Below, in pieces: positions 1-10,598 of a stretch of 64,000 nt of DNA. A program made the translations under genes and the position numbers. Each line of letters begins with the position of its first letter. Positions within the stretch are counted from its first letter, which is position 1. Under the pieces are notes generated by a model that was not told the origin of the DNA, ran no database searches, and was given only the letters and a program-made list of their open reading frames with translations. This stretch comes from Punctularia strigosozonata HHB-11173 SS5 (Eukaryota > Basidiomycota > Agaricomycetes > Corticiales > Punctulariaceae): the NCBI RefSeq assembly GCF_000264995.1, contig NW_006767438.1, forward strand, positions 1,068,355 through 1,132,354, in the 5' to 3' direction.

Positions 1-690
1 AAGATGTACCCTTCGCGAAGATCGCAAGTCCTCATGAACGTTTGTGTGAGCACCAAGTTCTTGCTACAGTATGCTTCCTAGGTTCTGACCTTGCATGAAG
101 TGCCTTACCTTGTTGCTGCCAACCCGACAAATTACGGAAAACCTTGGAAGCTTAATTGCGTCGAGGCTCTCGCCGCGGCGTTCTACATAACGGGGTACGT
201 CATCCTTACCATGTTTCTCCAGCTCGTGAGAAACTGATGGGATTCCCTGTGGCGTTGAGCAGCTTTGAAGACTACGGCCACGCTCTTCTATCCCGCTTCG
301 GGTGGGGTCCTGGTCTTTACGCCATCAACAAGTACGCTAGGACGATTCAGCACCTGAACAACGGACTAACGTGACGTTGCGGTCTTTCTTAGGGAGTACA
401 TAGCCCGATACAGAATGTGCACCAGTGCAGAGGAAATTTCTGCCGTTCAGGAGGATATACTCGAAGGAATCTCACGAGATCGTGAGCGTGTAAGAGACGA
501 GAAGGCGAAAGGTATGTCGAATAGACTTGTTCTGCCCTCGTAGCGTGTGGCCCCGGTCTGACACTCCATCCTTTTAGCTGCCGAAGGTGCGGATGGTTAT
601 GGAGAGGACCTACTCGTCGCGAATCCGAATCATCGAGGCTGGGACGCGGATGACAATGAGGGGGACGGGGATTCTGAGGAGGCGACCTAG
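1..690 (+). CDS. TSR3: TSR3, 18S rRNA aminocarboxypropyltransferase (3' part; 5' end outside window)
   Basis: C-terminal part of the enzyme that transfers an aminocarboxypropyl group from S-adenosylmethionine to a hypermodified pseudouridine of 18S rRNA during late 40S maturation. I read exons 1-45, 101-194, 263-331, 393-511 and 578-690, all joined by GT-AG introns. They give a continuous chain with the family signature: [18 protein letters not shown], then [15 protein letters not shown], then the WG-containing helix and INKEYIARYR. The last exon is an acidic tail ending in stop 688-690. Family motifs and their order match TSR3 throughout. The gene enters from the left edge, so the N-terminal domain is not visible. 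Very confident of identity; exact junctions are inferred from consensus and reading frame. Confidence 0.93.
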
Positions 691-931
691 CTGGGGTCAA
701 ATTCGGAGCTGGAAAGAGGAGCGAAAGTAGCAGCGTCGAGCAGGCGTTCGATAAAAAGGACCCCGCAGAAGAGTTTCTTTTGCACTGCAGCAGATCGTTG
801 TGGATATAGATTCACACATATATATTGGGATCACCGACAGCTATGATTCACAGGGGAAGCCCAATAGCGTAACCCAGTAAACAAGGCGCAAAAAACCCTC
901 GTATATCGCTAACGGGAAGGAAATATATAAC

Positions 932-2326
932 TTAGAGGGTGCCGGGGTCGGTGCTCGGGTCGTCGTTGTCGGTGGCCGGGCCGTCGGTGTCGACGGATGG
1001 GCAAATCTGAGAGCCGTCCGGGCAGTGCGGGATCAACGTCTCGGTTGCGCCGCCTGAGAGAGGCAATCAGCGCTCGTCCGTGCGAATACAGACCTAAGAT
1101 ACTTACGGTCAGAGGTGAGAGTAGGGAAGGTGCGCGCGTTGCAGGCGATCTGGAGGTCGGCGGGGCCTTTGGTCGCGGGGAAGGACGCGGGCTTGACGGC
1201 GACGGTGCTGGCCGGTGGGACGACCTCAGAGCAGTCGATCAGGTTCCTGGTGTTCTGGCCAAGAGTGGCGAGCTTGGCCATCGCGTTCTTGAAGCTGGTG
1301 GCCATGAACTCCTGCTGGTTGACGAAGCCCTGCCAGAAGCAGGCTGTGCGCGGGTCGCGGGCGAGCGCGAAGTCGGACTGGAGGCGGAGCTCGCCGGTGT
1401 CGTTGCCGCTGCCAACGGGGAGGGGGGAGGCGGCCTGGGCGTCGCTGGGACCAGCTCCGGGGAATCCGGTGCCCTCGAGCAAGACCTCGAGGAAGATCTG
1501 GGTGTCCATCACGAACGGGGTCTACGGGGCACAAAAATGAGCAAATGGGCGCGCGTTTCAGTTTCGTTTAACTCACCGAGTCAAAGGGAGCGGCGTCGAT
1601 AGTGAGGTCGACCTTGTCCGCACGCGCGATACTGTGAGAAGCCAGGAGGGAGATAACCTCGAAGGGAGAGAAATTGCCAGCGTCTGCGAAACGGTCGAGG
1701 ATGGTGTCGACGCTGTCCTGCGGCTCGGGGACGAGACCTTCGATGGACGGGTGGGTCGCGTTCGGGCGGCCGGCGAGGAACTGGATGCGGGGTGCACCAG
1801 GGCAGTTGGTCAGTGCGACGGCACCAGCGAACTGGACGAGGTCGCCGGCGGAGACTTTGTGCCTCTGCAGGAACGGCAGCAGGTTGTTGACACTGTCGGA
1901 GATACCGTCGTTGGCGAAGAACTCGGGCTCGACTGTGGGGAAGAGCAGGACAGAGCCGTCAGCACCGGTGCCGCTGTGAGTCGGGGTCAGACGCTGGCTC
2001 CGGAGACACATCGCTATGAAGGTTACTTACGCCTTCGGGCCGAGCTTCTGGCTGATTCCAATGGCGTCGTGGAACGTCAGACGGAGGATCTCATGCGCTA
2101 TAGCACCGTTAGCGAACGATCATGTAGTCGAAGGCAGGAATTTACCAGTTTCACCGCACTCGTTCTCGAGGACGTTCTCCTGCAGGTCCTTTGCGAGCGG
2201 GATGAACGCGCAGCAGGCAGAGTTGGAGACGCGGGTGCCATCGGAGCAGATCGCGGCCTCCGCGGTCGGGGCGGCGCGAGTGACAGCGGCGAGGGCGGTG
2301 AGGGCGAGAAGAGACGCGAAAGCCAT
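932..2326 (-). CDS. mnp: Manganese peroxidase, class II secreted heme peroxidase
   Basis: Secreted lignin-modifying peroxidase that oxidises Mn(II) to Mn(III) with H2O2. Exons (minus strand) 2326-2146, 2097-2031, 1973-1577, 1521-1107 and 1053-932 give 393 residues. The start at 2326 begins a signal peptide ([15 protein letters not shown]). The next part is Cys-rich (ICSDG, ACCAF). The distal heme block [15 protein letters not shown] holds the catalytic Arg and His and two of the three Mn ligands (both Glu). The proximal block [12 protein letters not shown] holds the proximal His and the third Mn ligand (Asp of KVD). The position that is Trp in versatile and lignin peroxidases (before LLASHS) is Ser, so this is a Mn peroxidase rather than VP or LiP. 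The C-terminus has a short Asp/Pro-rich tail after the last Cys. A family match is clear on every exon. Confidence 0.96.
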
Positions 2327-2408
2327 TGCTATGCGTATGCCCGAGAGTAGGAGTTGAGCGAGTAGAAGGCTCGATGTCCTGAGGAAACTATGCCGCAACT
2401 CGTTCGCC

Positions 2409-2415
2409 TTTTATA
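2409..2415 (-). promoter_or_regulatory. TATA box of the manganese peroxidase gene
   Basis: TATAAAA on the minus strand, about 83 nt upstream of the peroxidase ATG at 2326. This is a normal distance for a fungal secreted-enzyme gene with a short leader. Confidence 0.7.
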
Positions 2416-2425
2416 CCTCTCTCGA

Positions 2426-2451
2426 GGGCGCACACATTTCGCCGGCGTGCA
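2426..2451 (-). promoter_or_regulatory. Two putative metal-response elements upstream of mnp
   Basis: On the minus strand, TGCGCCC (2432-2426) and TGCACGC (2451-2445) both fit the metal-response consensus TGCRCNC. They lie just upstream of the TATA box. Such elements are described in promoters of Mn-inducible peroxidases. The motif is short and degenerate, so chance matches are possible; two within 26 nt is mildly supportive. Confidence 0.4.
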
Positions 2452-3724
2452 GACCTCCATGAGCGCCGTGCCTGTTCATTCTACCAATTGCACCGCGACG
2501 ATTTGCTCGGTCACAGAAGCGTGGACGCGAATGAGTTCGGATCAAGATGTTTGTTGAGGAACTTGAGAATGCAAGACCCGAAGGTAGGGATCGAGCAAAC
2601 CGAATGGGCGCTTTGCAAACACTCCGGGCCCTCTGTCGTGGATGAAGTAGCACCGACAAGAAGGTAAGCCTCACGCAGACAGATGCTCTTGGCAGCGTAG
2701 ATGCATATCAAGGACGTATATGGTCATGAGAACGCTGACTTCCACACGTTGAACCTGTCGTTTGGGCCTATTCCAGGCTGTAGAAGTTGAGGAATAGAGT
2801 GAGATGGCTATTTTTACTCACTATGGAGCGTTGCGCATGGAACGGCGGTATTCTCACCACCATAGCCGCGCCCACAGGAGACCAAAGTAACGGGAGCCCG
2901 CTGCAAAGACTACCGAAACAGCGTCTCAGCGATGAAGGCGAGGCCGGCCATCCTAGCGCCACTTCTCAGCAGGATAGCACTCAAATCGCATCGGTGAAAC
3001 GAACGTTGCTCGACAACCTTGCGGGTTCATTCGAAAGCGACGAGCGTCCAAATGAGCAAAGACGACGAGCTCTGGAGGAGCTGTTACCAGCGTGGTCAAT
3101 AAGCTTGTGCTCGCTCGTTCCATGAATACGGTACGCCTCTACCGTCGCTCCCGTGCGCGTGAATACATGGATAAAGGCAATTCGGCAATGAGAACATCCT
3201 TTCTCGACGCTGTCTGGAACTAGCAAGTTTCCCGGAAGCCGGAAGTCGTTCGTGTCAATGTTCACAGGCCTCGGTACAGGTTCGAATGGCCCGGAGGCTG
3301 CGAAGGTGAGAGTGAGCGTTATGCCCACGTGCATGGCATGGCGATTCTTTTCCACGCTTGACAGAATTTACCCCACGGTCAGCGAGGTGGGAGAGGCCTG
3401 ATCCGAACCTTCCTTTGCCTCTAGTTGTCCCCTTCGATTGTGGTCTTGTTGCAAACTTCACCTCACGAGTTGCGCTGGAATACTGAGAGAATAGCCCGCA
3501 AGAGTATGCACCACTCGTACACCACGCACGGTTAGCTCAGGGGACACCGGTGACAAGCGAGTTCCGCTGTCGGAGTGCATGCGGTGGTGCCTGGTCTGGG
3601 CACGCTGAGTTGGACAGGCGCCCCAAGGCTTTTCAAGATGTACCGCCAGGCCGTTAAGATATAAGATATTCAGAGCAAGCGGGAGGGGTTCTCTTGACAC
3701 CCACAGGGCATCACCACAGTCACC
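2452..3724. other. Intergenic region between mnp and nuclease gene
   Basis: About 1.3 kb shared by the divergently transcribed peroxidase and S1/P1 nuclease genes. Short open frames exist on both strands (for example 2981-3355 minus) but none shows a recognisable domain, a splice-joined conserved block or biased composition. I see no gene here. Confidence 0.5.
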
Positions 3725-5220
3725 ATGTTGGGCGAGAATTTACGGCGTTTCACGGCAACCTTAACCTGCATTACTCTGGTTCTCCCGGGTATCACAGCAT
3801 GGGGACCAGCTGGTGAGTATGCTATTTGACTGTCAAGTTCTTCGTACCTACTAACATGCCTAATTCTTCACAGGCCATGAGATGGTTGCGACAATCGCGC
3901 AGATGCACCTCCATCCTTCCGTCATGCCCACCCTCTGTTCGATTCTTTACCCCGAAGGACCCTGGATCGATTGCCATCTCGCACGGGTTGCGACGTGGGC
4001 CGACAGCGTCCGTACGGACCCGGCCTATGCTTGGTCGAAGAATAGACACTTCGCGAACTCGGTCGACGACGATCCACCAAACAAATGTATTTTCCCGGGG
4101 AGACAGGGATGGAATGGGAAGGAGGGAGAGAACATCCTCGCAAGCATACGAAACGTGACGGACATTTTGACGAAGTATGCGGACCGCGAAGTCGAGTTCG
4201 GCGCCCGTGCGGGTAGGAGCTCGTCGCGAAGCGTGGCTCAGAAGAGAATGAGCGGGAAGCGGGACGCGCTGGCGGAGGAAGCACTGAAGTTTCTGATCCA
4301 CTTTTTCGGAGACATGCACCAGCCTCTCCACCTCTCTGGTCGACAATACGGCGGGAACGGCGCCAAGGTCCTGTTCGACGGACGGCTGACGAGTATGCCC
4401 ATTCTTTTTCTTCTTTGATCCCGCAGCTCCCAGTCTCATCTTCCGCGCAGATCTTCATTATGCATGGGACAACCTCTTCATCGCCAAACAACTTCGCACC
4501 ACCTCACCAAATTACACGTTTCCGCTCCCATCGCGCTATTATCAAGTCGAAAACGCGCTAAAGGGGGCGATATACGATCCCTATATCCGGCGTATAGTAT
4601 ACGAAGGCCTCGTCAAGCAGGAGATGTGGGATGACGACGTGGAAGACTGGATCAGCTGCCCGAAGTACTCTCACACGGCGGGAGGCGGCACCGCTCAGAA
4701 AACGTCCTCAACGTTCTCTGCTTCTACCGCATCCGAGATTCGGCAGATATTCTTTGGTCAGACTCCGAATATAGCGACTCGTCCAACTCGGTCCACGGCA
4801 ACGGAGAGCAAGATGGATGACGAGATCGTCTGTCCTCTCCACTGGGCCGGCAGCATCCACAGGCTGAACTGCGACTTCGTTTGGCCCGCGGCACTCGACA
4901 AGTCACCTCCAAGCCCATCGGCAACTGCGGATGCCCCTTCGCCCGCTATCGCGACCGTCGACGATCAGCTCGCGCTGTTCTCAGAGAGCGGTCTCTACAT
5001 TGGCGGGAGCCACGTGCATGGCAACATTGCAGGGGGTTATAATCATATGGAGCTTGACACGCCCGAATACGCCGGTGTCATCGCGAGAAATCATACCGTC
5101 GAGGGTTTGCTCACGAGAGGTGGTATACGCCTCGCCAGCGTCCTGAACTGGTTGTTCGCTGACATTGGAGATGTGAAGAGGGAGGATCGAGTTGCTTTCG
5201 TATATTCCACGTACTTGTAA
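3725..5220 (+). CDS. Secreted S1/P1-type zinc nuclease
   Basis: Single-strand-specific nuclease/3'-nucleotidase of the S1/P1 family, with three Zn ions at the active site. Exons 3725-3812, 3874-4392 and 4451-5220 give 458 residues. The signal peptide ends just before AWGPAGHE, so the mature protein would begin with Trp, whose amino group ligates zinc in this family. Other ligand blocks are visible: ATWAD, NRHF, FFGDMHQPLH, GGNGAKVLFDG and, across the second intron, TNLHYAWD. The protein is longer than the usual ~270-290 residue mature enzyme. There is a Ser/Arg-rich insert before KRDALAEEALKF, and a Ser/Thr-rich stretch lies between the SCPKYSHT and CPLHWAGSIHRLNC blocks. It probably acts outside the cell in nucleic acid and phosphate scavenging. 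Confidence 0.92.
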
Positions 5221-5481
5221 TTGCTAAATCAGTGGTGTTCATCCGCGATTGGTTACGCGCCCGAATTCAGTGGTGGCGGCAAGTACACTGGATCATCTGT
5301 CTCGGCTTGCCATCGGTTGGACCGTTACCTGCTCGTTGCTACTATACACGAATGTTCTAATCCTCTATATCTCAATTGCTTGGAAACCTTCGATCCAACT
5401 GCTGAGCTAGGACCTTGATTCCGTGACCATTCGCCGGAGAGAGTATGCGCCGAATTGCAACCTCCACGAACTCGAGATTCA

Positions 5482-7257
5482 ATGGCCAGACATGAGCGTC
5501 ATGGCGGAAAGATCTCGATTGCGTCCGTACCCAGTGCTACGAGTGTAGTGTATCGGACTTACGAATAACATGATAGGATGATATGCGACTTCTTTCACCC
5601 AAATGTAGGCGGCGTGGAGAGCCACATATACATGCTTGCAGCGGAGCTCATACGACGTGGCCACAACGTATGCCCAACGCCCCGCCTTTCTACCCATTCG
5701 ACGCGCTCAACGTTCCCTATCCTACAGGTCATTGTCATAACCCACAGCCATCCCCCAGACAGGGTCGGAATACGGTGGATGCTGCCTTGCCTGAAGGTGT
5801 ACTACATCCCCTTCCCTACCATCGCCTCGTCTGCGACCCTACCCAACTTCTTCACCTTCCTGCCCTACCTCCGCACCATTGTTCTACGCGAACGCATTGA
5901 GCTCATTCATGCTCATGCGAGTCTCTCGAGTCTTGCTCACGAGGGCATCCTTCATGCCCACCTGATGGGCGTGCGCACGGTATTCACTGACCATAGCCTG
6001 TTCGGGTTCGCAGACGCTGCCAGCATTCTGACGAACAAGCTTCTGGAGGGCGCGTTGCGAAATGTGGACGCAACCATCTGCGTGTCGTACACCGGGTAGG
6101 TTATAGCATCATACTTTCCTCGCCTTGTACCCGCTGACGTTCTGTCAGACGCGAAAACACCGTCCTACGAGGGAATCTCATGCCGGAGTCGGTGTACGTC
6201 ATACCGAATGCGTTTGTTGCGGAGCAGTTCAAACCAGCAGAAGAACCTGTTCCAACGGACCCTAGTCGGTAAACAATTCATAACGCGAGTGCAATTCATT
6301 AATACACGCCTTCGTGTCCTGCAGTGACCATCGTAGTGCTGTCCCGATTGGCGTATCGCAAAGGAATTGATCTCTTCGTAGCCACTGCTCCGCGTATCTG
6401 CGCTCTCTTCCCTCAAGTCCGCTTCGTTGTGGGTAAGCACCTCTTTCCCTTCGTTTTCTCCCTCGTCCTATTCCTCTCGCTGAAGACGCAATCTCTCCTT
6501 TTTGTGTATAGGTGGCGACGGCCCGAAACTCATCGACGTCCTACAAATGCGCGAGAAGCACCGCCTCCAAGACCGTATCGAGCTCCTGGGGCCGATACGG
6601 CACAGCGACGTGCGCTCCGTGCTCACGCGCGGCTCGATATTCCTGAGCACCTCGCTCACCGAGTCGTTCGGCATCGCGATCGTCGAGGCCGCGTGCGCGG
6701 GGCTATACGTGGTCGCGACGCGCGTGGGTGGCGTGCCCGAGATCTTGCCGGAGGACATGATCTCCTTCGCTGATCCGAACGAAGATGGTATGCCCTTGGA
6801 AACCTCGGTCGCGTCTCGTACTACTCCTGATCTCCTGCATAGACGTCGTTCGTGCGATCGCAGAGGCGGTCAAGATCGTTTCGGAGGGCAAGCACGACCC
6901 GCGCAAGGCACACGATCGCGTCAAGCGCTTCTACCACTGGGGCGACATCGCTGGACGAGTCGAGCACGTCTACGATACTGTTCTGGCCTCCACTTCGCGA
7001 TCGTTCTGGGAGAGACTTCATCGGTATGTTGTACTACCGTTCCGGACATGACAGTATGTTTTAATGCGCTTCTCGGAAGGACGTGGACTCTCGGCCGCTT
7101 CGCTGGCCCCATCTTCACCGTCATCCTCATCGTGGACTGTGTCTTCTTCGCATTCCTAGAATGGTGGTTACCCCGACAGTCGTTGGACTACGTGGACAGA
7201 CATTGGGATCGGAAACGTTTCTTTGAAGTACGAGATATGCTACGTGGTATACTGTGA
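5482..7257 (+). CDS. PIGA: PIG-A/SPT14, GPI-GlcNAc transferase catalytic subunit
   Basis: Catalytic subunit of the complex that adds GlcNAc from UDP-GlcNAc to phosphatidylinositol, the first step of GPI-anchor synthesis, on the cytosolic ER face. Eight exons (5482-5522, 5577-5667, 5728-6095, 6149-6264, 6325-6432, 6512-6787, 6843-7023, 7080-7257) give 452 residues. Diagnostic blocks are KISIAMICDFFHPNVGGVE, HAHASLSSLAHE, TDHSLFGFAD and VLSRLAYRKGIDL. The GT4 active-site Glu motif is TESFGIAIVEAACAGL. The C-terminal membrane segment is followed by a short tail. Two 5' splice sites, GTCCGT (5523) and GTCGGT (6265), are weak but are the only ones that keep conserved residues in frame. An alternative 3' end that splices a further intron beginning near 7230 cannot be excluded. 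Confidence 0.93.
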
Positions 7258-7790
7258 CCTAGAATGCGAACTAAATCGGTCCGGATGACAGATGGCAAGG
7301 GAAGCAGGTTCGCCCAGCGCATCTACTCCCAAGATGCCCGTCAAAGTGGCCAGTCAAGGCGAAGATGTCTGCGACCCAGGAGAACCAACCCGCGGCTGAC
7401 TATATCACCGCGCAGACGGCAAGATCAGGATCGAGTTTTCGCACCGGCGCTCATCAAGGAAGGATGACAACCAGGGGCCAATTCATCATTAGGTGGTGGT
7501 GACGTCTACTGTCGAGATAGGATTGAAAGATATTGTGTGTATATACAGTCATTTTCAGGGCATAGATCATCGCATAGTAAACAGAAGGAGTGCATGAGAG
7601 GGTACGTAAGATCGTGAACATGTGAATACAATCGAGCAGCAACAGTATCAGGTCGAAGGCGGAGGACTCCAGATGAGGTACGCAGGCCTGGTAAGAGTGA
7701 CATGACCAGGATAAACGTCCGTATGCCGGAGTCGGCAGGGAATACGTATCGGGGCGGCTCCTGAGCGATGGAGACTCGGGAATAGTATGT
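7258..7790. other. Intergenic, no gene seen
   Basis: Short overlapping frames only. It separates the end of PIGA from the truncated zinc-finger fragment on the opposite strand. Confidence 0.5.
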
Positions 7791-8411
7791 CTAGTTTGGG
7801 AAGCCCGGATTCTGGTGTCTCTTCGCTGAGTCGTTCTTTTCAATGTCCTGAGAGCGCGAAGTCATTACGAACCCGATAGCATGATATGTTGAGCGAATTA
7901 CTACCTCGATGACTGCAATATCGGCTGTCCTCTTGATGGCGACGTCGACTTCGGACCCCGCTTGTATGGCTGCTATGTATGCCTTCATTCGCACCATGTT
8001 TATATGTAGCGTCTCTCCGGTATGGACCGTGCGATAGGCGGTGGGAACGTGCACATCGCATGCATCACAGTAGATAAATCTAGGGTCGCTTGTTGCACGC
8101 TGTGGTTCGACGTGGCGCATACGAAGAGCTTCCGCCTCGCGCAAATGTTGTGGCGAGTCGATATGACTCTGCCACCTATGGCCAGGCGTCATCTTCGAGC
8201 ACACGGTGCATACCAGCAGTGTGTCGAATCGCCCGATCTTTCGCTTATGCGCTTTCGTGCGGCGATGTTTCTTGCCGTCGGAGGCCGGCACAGAGACCAC
8301 ACCGCAGTCCCGACAGAGTTCAAAGTCGTGTTCGTAAGGACACGGCTTCGTAGAGCAGAGGGTAGAGAGGACTTGCTGATGACAGAGGCCGAGGCTAGCG
8401 ATGTCAGCCAT
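7791..8411 (-). pseudogene. Truncated three-zinc-finger N-terminus of a MOV10-like helicase
   Basis: A 206-residue open frame starting at 8411. It aligns by eye with the N-terminus of the helicase at 45673-49218: PCPYEHDFELCRDCGVVS against [16 protein letters not shown], and YCDACDVHVP against [10 protein letters not shown]. Three U1-type C2H2 fingers are complete: C33/C36/H49/H55, C68/C71/H83/H89 and C115/C118/H130/H136. After RMKAYIAAI it has lost about 25 residues relative to the helicase. It resumes at the ADIAVIEVVIRS block, then ends without any helicase motor. No motor domain is found downstream. It is either a decayed gene fragment or a zinc-finger-only derivative; the intact frame leaves expression possible. 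Confidence 0.75.
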
Positions 8412-8943
8412 GCCGGGCTGGGGCGAAGAAGATGTAGGAGAGGGAAGAAGGAGCCCTACACGAGCCCAAGGGCCCTTTTGACTATGAGAATAAATGCAGG
8501 TCGTGGGCACCAAGGCGCAGAAACGGTCGCCTTCCGTTCGAGATTGAATTCAGACCACATTCTTCCCTCTCCTCTTCCATGCCACTACACATGCGGGCCC
8601 GCTGTTCCTTCCTGAGTGCTGTCAACTACGGAAAGTAAACTCTAGTAGGAGTATGCGGCACTAAGCAAGATAATCGGATTTCGTCGACCTGAACTTTTTG
8701 AAATACAAATACATGTATTCGATCCAGAGTGACGCACCCAATGGAATCAGAAAGAATTTTCATCGTTCGCTTCCTCATCATCAGCGGTAACTTTGAGTCT
8801 ATAACCAAGGATTATCTCCCCATCCCCGTCCCCGGCCTGCTTGTCCACGTTCAATCTTTGACTGAGCACCCAGTGCCAGAAGGCATATCAAAGGGCAAAG
8901 AAGGGCTTTTGATTCCGAACTAAATCGAGAGCCGTACGGTGCT

Positions 8944-9352
8944 TGTTGAACTTTGTATACCGTATATATATGGAAATATTACACGCTCGTTACCTATTAT
9001 GTACAGATTCTCTCACATGTTCTATTCTTGTGTTCTTCCTTGCGATCTTCTATCTTTCCTGATTGATATTACCGCTTTAGGCACATTCTTTTGTTCCCTT
9101 TATGGAAATGCTTCCCTCGAGCTCCCTCACGGAGCTCTCCCTCCGCATCTCCTCAGTCTTTTCCCTTATACTTTGACTGAGGAGTGAGTCTGCCATGTCC
9201 CTTCATGTCCCTTATGTCCTAATGTACTTGCGATGCCTCTGTAGTCATATATTAGGTACTACATGCGTAACTCAGTCTTTTCCCTTATACTTTGACTGAG
9301 GATCATATATTAGGGAATTATCGCTCTTGCCTTCAGATCCAGAAGTTCATCA
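8944..9352. mobile_element. Solo LTR 1 (409 bp) inserted in copy 1
   Basis: Begins TGTTGAACTT and ends AAGTTCATCA, so it has TG...CA termini with imperfect terminal inverted repeats. It is flanked by an exact 5-bp target duplication, GTGCT, at 8939-8943 and 9353-9357. The homologous sequence at 49947-49951 has a single copy of this pentamer and no insert, which is the empty site. A TATA-like stretch lies near 8960-8972. No internal retrotransposon coding region is present, so it is a solo LTR. Confidence 0.87.
9152..9314. repeat. Duplicated 32-bp hairpin unit inside solo LTR 1
   Basis: A 32-bp unit beginning CTCAGTC and ending GACTGAGGA occurs exactly at 9152-9183 and 9271-9302. Its ends are complementary (CTCAGTC/GACTGAG), so each unit can fold as a hairpin. 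The 12-mer TCATATATTAGG also occurs twice, at 9245-9256 and 9303-9314. Confidence 0.85.
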
Positions 9353-9849
9353 GTGCTGCCACGGGTGCTCTCCGAGCAGATCTCCGCTACAGATGAGCCG
9401 CTTGTACAGTGGACACTCGGCTTCCGCGATTACCTTGTACACTGAGGGTGAGCATCCATAGATGTACATGCTATACCATGGGTGCACGACGTTCTTGTGG
9501 CCTCGCGATGGGAGGTGCAGGCATGACCACCTTGGAAGGAGACCCCAGAATGGGCGGATGATTTCCGGACTGCTCCATCATGTCGCGCCACTTTTGAAGC
9601 ACTGTGCTCGACTTTGAAGGATCTGAATGATAATCAGTGGGGGTCTGTGCCAATAGTGAAGGAGGATTGGTGTCTCCTAGCTCCATGATCAAGGTGATAT
9701 ACGGGCGGGGTGTCTGCCCTTCTGTGCTGGTAGTGTTCCTCAAGAAGAACTTGATCTTGTTCTCATTGATGGCATACGCAGACGGTGTGCCCACCTGTCC
9801 CCAAAGCTTGAATTGGACAAAGATACCCAACATGACCTCTGGGCAAAGG

Positions 9850-10598
9850 TGTCAAGATCAGATACAGGCAAAGGGGGAATAAGGTCAGAGGACCGAAGTC
9901 CGAAACATATATACGAAGAATAGTATAGTGAGAAGGAGAAACTCAAAGGGTAGAGTCGGAGCGGAGTCGGAGATGCGTCGGCGTTGGGTCGATAAGTCGG
10001 AAGCGGTGGTGAAATCGAGATCGGATGCAGATCAAGCCTAAGCTCGTGCGCTAGGCTGCTACGCGCTCTGAGTCCGCAGGAGAGAGAGAGCAAAGCTTAG
10101 TCAATATTCAAACTGACTATCTATGGTACAGTTCGACGGTTTATATACATAAAAGAGAACAATGGCGAAATCGGAGATGCGGAGATCGGAGGCGCCGTTC
10201 GGCGCACAAAGGAAACATATTGGAGACGAGAGATAACGCATGGGGCACAAAGGGAACATATCTAAGGAAGAGGCAGAAAGAACGGACCGAGAGATCCGTC
10301 GCAAGCGACGGGAAACTAAAGTCTACAAAGGGAAGCTATGATGTCAGACAAAGGGAACAGGAATCAGGAAAGTCGGAGTTGAATCCGTTCAAGATCTGGA
10401 ACCACCGGGGCGTTGAGCTGCCGGTGGCCCGGTGCATGTGATAGGTGTATCCCGCCCTCAACCAAAACAGGAAAGGCGGGATTGGCGTCGGCGAAGAAGT
10501 CGGCGAAGAGTTGGAGAGCAGATTGGAGATGATCGGTGCGGATCGGTGACGATCGGCGGAGAGGATCGGCGTAGGTCGGTCTGGATTGACACGTGACA
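9850..10598 (-). mobile_element. Solo LTR 2 (749 bp) inserted in copy 1
   Basis: Termini TGTCAAGATC...GTGACA (TG...CA with a TGTCA inverted repeat) are flanked by AAAGG (9845-9849) and GAAGG (10599-10603). The uninterrupted sequence at 49456-49460 has one copy of this pentamer (read as CCTTC), so GAAGG is the ancestral target and one copy has mutated. On the minus strand a TATATAAA box lies near 10138-10147, which suggests the transcription direction. There is no internal coding region. Confidence 0.85.

Noticed and set aside
997-1602. 201-residue open frame opposite the manganese peroxidase
   Set aside because: It lies antisense to conserved peroxidase exons and crosses their introns; it is a GC-driven shadow frame.
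9850-10598. Treating the 749-bp insert of copy 1 as an intron lost from copy 2
   Set aside because: TG...CA ends, a 5-bp duplication matching the single-copy site, and a TATA box fit an LTR; splice signals at the edges are absent.
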